From positions 1 to 37,755 of the forward strand of contig JBMHDM010000019.1 in the NCBI GenBank assembly GCA_049889395.1: a stretch of DNA of 37,755 bases, given 5' to 3'. This DNA comes from UBA3537 sp049889395 (lineage in GTDB: Bacteria; Bacteroidota; Bacteroidia; Flavobacteriales; Flavobacteriaceae). The translations under genes were made by a program, and so were the position numbers. The notes beneath the pieces were generated by a model. It was not told the origin of the DNA. It was given only the letters and a program-made list of their open reading frames with translations, and did no database searches. Positions 34,170 through 37,755 of this stretch are shown here, in pieces; within the stretch, counting starts at the first letter, position 1, and each line of letters starts with the position of its first letter.

Positions 34170-36188
34170 TCCTGCTCTTTCCAAAAGAGCCTTGCTGGAA
34201 GCAGCTTTTCCGCGAAAACGCCGATACAAAATATCCGGGTCTTCGGTACCGCCTTGACTCAATACGTGAGTTTTTAAATCATTTGCAATTTCTGGATTAA
34301 ATACTGATTTGGATTTAAAATAAGCAAAAGCATCTGCGTCCAAAACCTCTGCCCATTTGTAACTGTAGTAACCTGAGGAGTAACCGCCCTGAAAAATATG
34401 TGCAAAAGCAGTGGACATACAATTTTCCTGAATATTTGGAAACAAATTAGTTTCTTCAAATACATTTTGTTCGTGTGACTTAACGTCTGAGATACTCATG
34501 GGGTTTTGCCCGTGCCAACTCATGTCTAATAAACCAAAACTCAATTGTCTTAAGGTTTGCATTCCTTGTTGAAACTGTCCAAGGCTTTTTAGTTTATCAA
34601 TCCAAACCATTGGTATGGTATCATTAGTTTTGTAATGTTTTGCAAATAATTTTAAGGCTTCCTCTTCGTAACACCAATTTTCCATCAGTTGGCTTGGGAG
34701 CTCCACAAAATCCCAAGCGACATTGGTTCCGGACAAGCTAGGATAGGTCGTATTGGCTAGCATCCCATGAAGCGCATGACCAAATTCATGAAAAAGCGTG
34801 GTTACTTCATTAAAGCTCAATAGAGAGGGTTTGTTTTTACTGGGTTTGGAAAAATTACAAACAATCGAAATATGGGGCCGTTCATTATTGTTATTAAAAA
34901 TGTATTGTGGTTTAAAAGATGTCATCCAAGCGCCTGATCGCTTTCCTGATCTTGGAAAAAAATCGGTATAAAGAATAGCAATTAATTTTTGCTCAGAGTC
35001 AATTACTTTATAAGCTGAAACTTCTTCATGGTAAGTTTCAATGTGATTCAATTTTGTAAAGTTTAATCCAAATAATTTATGAGCAATTTCGAAAGCACCG
35101 TTTAAAACATTTTCCAATTGAAAATAGGGCTTGAGTATTTCATCATCAATGTCAAACAACTTCTTTTTTAGTTTTTCGGAATAATACGCACTGTCCCATT
35201 TTTGCAAATCCGTTATGCCATCCATTTGTTGCGCATAAGCTTGAAGTGTTTTAAATTCGCTAATGGCTGCCGGTTTGGCTTTGGATTTCAAGTCATTTAA
35301 GAAATTCAAAACTGTTTTGGGGTGTTTTGCCATGCGCTCTTCCAACACGTACTGAGCATGTGTGTTATAGCCTAAAAGGTTAGCTCTTTTGTACCGCAAT
35401 TTGGCAATTTTTAGAACTAAATCTGTATTGTCATTTTCATTATTTCGAAATCCTTTTTGACCAAAAGCTACCGCCATAGATTGTCGAAGTTTACGATTCT
35501 TGCAGTAAGTCATAAAAGGCACATAGCTAGGATAATCTAACGTAAAAAGCCATCCATCTTTCTCTTCTTTAAGGGCTAAATTTTTTGCAGATTCAACAAC
35601 ATTTTCTGGAAGTCCCTCAAGATCAGATTCATCATTTATAAGTAGTCTGAATTGATTTGTTTCGGCTAAAAGATGTTCTCCAAAAGTTAATTGCAAAGCA
35701 CTTAACTCTTTATCGATATTTCTAAGTTTTGCTTGATCCTTTTGGTTTAAATTGGCGCCATTACGAACAAAACTCTTGTATTTTTTTTCCAACAATTGTT
35801 GTTGTTCTCTATTCAAGTCCAATTTTTCTTTTTGGTTGTAAACCGATTTTATCCGTTCAAAAAGCACACCATTTAAAGCTACATCATTTGAAAAAGCGGT
35901 GAGCATTGGAGAAACTTGTTGGGCTATGTTTTGAATTTCTGCTGAGGTTTCAGCAGCATTTAGATTAAAAAATAGACTAGAAATTCGATCTAAATTTAAG
36001 GTAGAGAATTCAAGAGCTTCGATTGTATTTTCGAAGTTAGCTGGACTTGAGTTTGAGGTGATATGGTCAATAAGACTCTGACTCTGTTCAATGGCATACT
36101 GAAAAGCTGGTAAAAAATGTTCAGGTTTAATTTTGTTAAAAGGAGCAGTGTTGTATGGCGTGTCAAATGCTGATGTAAGACTATTCAT
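34161..36188 (-). CDS. M3 family oligopeptidase (PrlC/Dcp-like)
   Basis: A 675-residue zinc metallopeptidase that trims short peptides in the cytoplasm. The catalytic motif is FHEFGHALHGML (His467, Glu468, His471). The third ligand Glu496 is in WDFVELPSQ, at the spacing normal for the family. Other signatures are KPEHFLPAF near the N-terminus, LGYNTHAQYVLEERMAK, and a C-terminal GGYSSGYYSYKWAEVLDADAF. There is no signal peptide, so it is probably cytosolic. Oligopeptidase A and dipeptidyl carboxypeptidase share this layout and I cannot separate them by eye. It follows purE by 20 bases, likely on the same transcript. Confidence 0.93.
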   Translation of the reverse strand: MNSLTSAFDTPYNTAPFNKIKPEHFLPAFQYAIEQSQSLIDHITSNSSPANFENTIEALEFSTLNLDRISSLFFNLNAAETSAEIQNIAQQVSPMLTAFSNDVALNGVLFERIKSVYNQKEKLDLNREQQQLLEKKYKSFVRNGANLNQKDQAKLRNIDKELSALQLTFGEHLLAETNQFRLLINDESDLEGLPENVVESAKNLALKEEKDGWLFTLDYPSYVPFMTYCKNRKLRQSMAVAFGQKGFRNNENDNTDLVLKIAKLRYKRANLLGYNTHAQYVLEERMAKHPKTVLNFLNDLKSKAKPAAISEFKTLQAYAQQMDGITDLQKWDSAYYSEKLKKKLFDIDDEILKPYFQLENVLNGAFEIAHKLFGLNFTKLNHIETYHEEVSAYKVIDSEQKLIAILYTDFFPRSGKRSGAWMTSFKPQYIFNNNNERPHISIVCNFSKPSKNKPSLLSFNEVTTLFHEFGHALHGMLANTTYPSLSGTNVAWDFVELPSQLMENWCYEEEALKLFAKHYKTNDTIPMVWIDKLKSLGQFQQGMQTLRQLSFGLLDMSWHGQNPMSISDVKSHEQNVFEETNLFPNIQENCMSTAFAHIFQGGYSSGYYSYKWAEVLDADAFAYFKSKSVFNPEIANDLKTHVLSQGGTEDPDILYRRFRGKAASSKALLERAGLN

Positions 36189-36208
36189 TTAAGATTAAAA
36201 ACAAAAGA

Positions 36209-36694
36209 TTAGGTATTTAATTTTTTTGAAGCTTCCTCAACTTTGAGTTTTAAGCCGTCTTTGTATAATTTTATTTTGTCTTGTACACACGAGTCAGATG
36301 CCCCAATAATTTGAGCTGCTAAAATCCCTGCGTTTTTGGCACCATTCAATGCGACAGTTGCAACTGGAACACCCCCTGGCATCTGCAAAATAGATAATAC
36401 AGAATCCCATCCATCAATTGAATTACTGGATTTTATTGGAACTCCAACAACAGGTAATGGACTGATTGAAGCAATCATTCCTGGTAAATGGGCTGCACCA
36501 CCAGCCCCTGCTATTATGACTTTTAATCCCCTTTCAACAGCGGTTTTGCCATAGTCGAACAGTTTTTCTGGAGTACGGTGTGCAGAAACAATATCAACTT
36601 CAATATCGATATCAAAATCTCTTAAAATATCAATTGCGTCTTTCATGACGGGTAAATCGCTATCGCTTCCCATGATTATGCCTACTTGTGCCAT
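36209..36694 (-). CDS. purE: N5-carboxyaminoimidazole ribonucleotide mutase
   Basis: Class I PurE converts N5-CAIR to CAIR in de novo purine synthesis. 161 residues. The motifs GSDSDLPVM (9-17), SAHRTP with its catalytic His (37-42), AGAGGAAHLPGM and PLPVVGVPI are all present. The partner PurK is encoded directly upstream, one base away, which fits the class I two-step route rather than a class II (AIR carboxylase) enzyme. It acts in the cytoplasm. Confidence 0.96.
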   Translation of the reverse strand: MAQVGIIMGSDSDLPVMKDAIDILRDFDIDIEVDIVSAHRTPEKLFDYGKTAVERGLKVIIAGAGGAAHLPGMIASISPLPVVGVPIKSSNSIDGWDSVLSILQMPGGVPVATVALNGAKNAGILAAQIIGASDSCVQDKIKLYKDGLKLKVEEASKKLNT

Positions 36695-36695
36695 T

Positions 36696-37754
36696 TTATT
36701 TGCTTATTACATTAATAATTTCTTTTACTTTTTGTGCTTTCTCTCGAGCTTTTTGTATGCTTGTATCAATGATTGTGACATGTCCCATTTTTCTAAAAGG
36801 ATGGGTCAGTTTTTTTCCATAAATGTGTGGCGTAACACCTTCCATGGCCATAATTTGATCTATATGCTCATAAACAACTGGTCCCTTGTAGCCTTCAGCT
36901 CCGACAAGATTAACCATTACGCCACAAACCTTACTAGTTGTGGCTCCTAGGGGTAAATTGAGAATAGCTCTTATATGTTGTTCAAATTGAGAGGTGTAGC
37001 TCGTCTCTATAGTTTGATGTCCAGAATTATGGGGTCTTGGAGCGACTTCATTTATCAGAATATCTCCGTTTTTGGTTAAAAAGAGTTCAACAGCAAGTAA
37101 TCCAACATGGTCAAATGCATCGGCCACTTTTAGTGCTACACGTTCTGCTTTTTTGGCCATTTCTTTTTCGATTCGAGCGGGACACAAGACATATTCTACT
37201 TGATTAGCTTCTGGGTGAAATTCCATTTCAACGACGGGGTATACCTTGAGTTCCCCATTTGGATTTCTGGCTACTGTAACAGCAAGTTCTTTTTCGAAAG
37301 GGATCAATTCTTCTGCGATACATTCTACATTTTGAAGTGCTTCAACATCTGCCATACTTCTTACAATTTTAACACCGTTGCCATCGTATCCGAACTGAGC
37401 ACTTTTCCAAACAAAGGGCATTTGTTGAATGTTATTTGTTATGGCAAGCTCGAGTTCATTTTTGTAGGCATAACGAACAAATGGTGCCGTAGGTAAATTA
37501 TACTCCAAATAAAATATTTTTTGCTTGGCTTTGTTTTGAATTGTTCCTAAAGTTTTTGAACTAGGATATACTAAAACGCCATCTCTTTCCAAGGCCTCTA
37601 GTGCCTTGACATTGACGTTTTCAATTTCGATAGTTAAGGTGTCAACTTGTTTTCCAAATTGATAAACGGTTTCGAAATCCATCAAATCCCCTTGGTGAAA
37701 TTTATGACAAGAAAGCCGGCTAGGCGCATCCGCATTAGGATCTAAAACCTCGGT
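36696..37754 (-). CDS. purK: N5-carboxyaminoimidazole ribonucleotide synthase, 5' end off window
   Basis: ATP-grasp enzyme that carboxylates AIR with bicarbonate and ATP to N5-CAIR for PurE. 352 residues are visible and the frame continues unbroken to the right edge. The segment EVLDPNADAPS near the edge is the conserved end of the first Rossmann-like unit, so TTG 37685 or ATG 37682 are internal, not starts. Further motifs are TIEIENVNVKALEALE, PFVWKSAQFGYDGNGVKI, FEKELAVTVARNPNGE, LAVELFLTKNGDILINEVAPRPHNSGH and YGKKLTHPFRKMGHVTI. Probably 20-35 N-terminal residues are missing. First visible gene of purK-purE-M3 peptidase. Confidence 0.95.
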   Translation of the reverse strand, partial: TEVLDPNADAPSRLSCHKFHQGDLMDFETVYQFGKQVDTLTIEIENVNVKALEALERDGVLVYPSSKTLGTIQNKAKQKIFYLEYNLPTAPFVRYAYKNELELAITNNIQQMPFVWKSAQFGYDGNGVKIVRSMADVEALQNVECIAEELIPFEKELAVTVARNPNGELKVYPVVEMEFHPEANQVEYVLCPARIEKEMAKKAERVALKVADAFDHVGLLAVELFLTKNGDILINEVAPRPHNSGHQTIETSYTSQFEQHIRAILNLPLGATTSKVCGVMVNLVGAEGYKGPVVYEHIDQIMAMEGVTPHIYGKKLTHPFRKMGHVTIIDTSIQKAREKAQKVKEIINVISK

Positions 37755-37755
37755 A

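Noticed and set aside
1..37755. Phage, transposon, CRISPR or defence island
   Set aside because: Every long frame is assignable to a housekeeping or secreted family; no integrase, transposase, cas gene, terminal repeats or array spacing was seen on either strand.

Overview
The window is a gene-dense, low-GC stretch of a Bacteroidota chromosome, most likely from a Flavobacteriaceae-type marine or soil bacterium. Three things support this. Two secreted proteins end in type IX secretion (T9SS) sorting domains. Recognisable Bacteroidota -7 elements (TAnnTTTG) precede at least nine transcription units, and Shine-Dalgarno sequences are largely absent. Several gene neighbourhoods look typical of flavobacteria (serS/TPR/DUF4286/rsmA; M23 peptidase/MerR beside alaS; GNAT/aspartate kinase/fbp). 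I see no phage, integrase, transposase, CRISPR array or rRNA.

Layout. 1-1148 is the 3' part of a secreted T9SS protein. It ends at a two-way terminator shared with a minus-strand tRNA-Leu(CAA). 1441-3726 is prs-rplY-pth, an order also known from Bacillus. 3758-5800 (-) is a secreted M43-like metalloprotease with a P-domain and T9SS tail. 5940-8197 holds ribF and serS. 8248-14323 is a tightly packed plus-strand series: TPR protein, DUF4286, rsmA, mgtE, 2-hydroxyacid dehydrogenase, DUF1801 and VOC. 14324-17881 (-) is GNAT, aspartate kinase and a two-domain OlsF-like aminolipid acyltransferase. 17998-19940 holds fbp and era. 19980-20442 (-) is a small membrane-protein gene broken by a one-base frameshift. 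20556-21860 is der. 21988-23290 (-) is an M23 peptidase followed by a MerR regulator. 23408-27957 holds alaS, an enoyl-CoA hydratase and a branched-chain aminotransferase. 27954-30385 (-) is a tightly coupled KAS III / methyltransferase / GT2 cassette behind gcvP (30397-33243). 33357-34169 is a UbiA-like membrane protein. 34161 to the right edge (-) is purK (5' end off the window), purE and an M3 oligopeptidase.

Most of this is housekeeping: nucleotide supply (prs, purE, purK), translation (tRNA-Leu, serS, alaS, rplY, pth, rsmA, era, der), cofactors (ribF), Mg2+ uptake (mgtE), central metabolism (fbp, gcvP, aspartate kinase, BCAT) and envelope or secretion functions. I found no convincing undescribed defence or mobile system. 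The best leads are the KAS III / methyltransferase / GT2 cassette of unknown product, the fused OlsF-like lipid synthase, the UbiA-like protein lacking the first Asp-rich motif, and the frameshifted gene next to era. Three convergent gene pairs with abutting or overlapping stop codons and no terminator between them are also worth a look.
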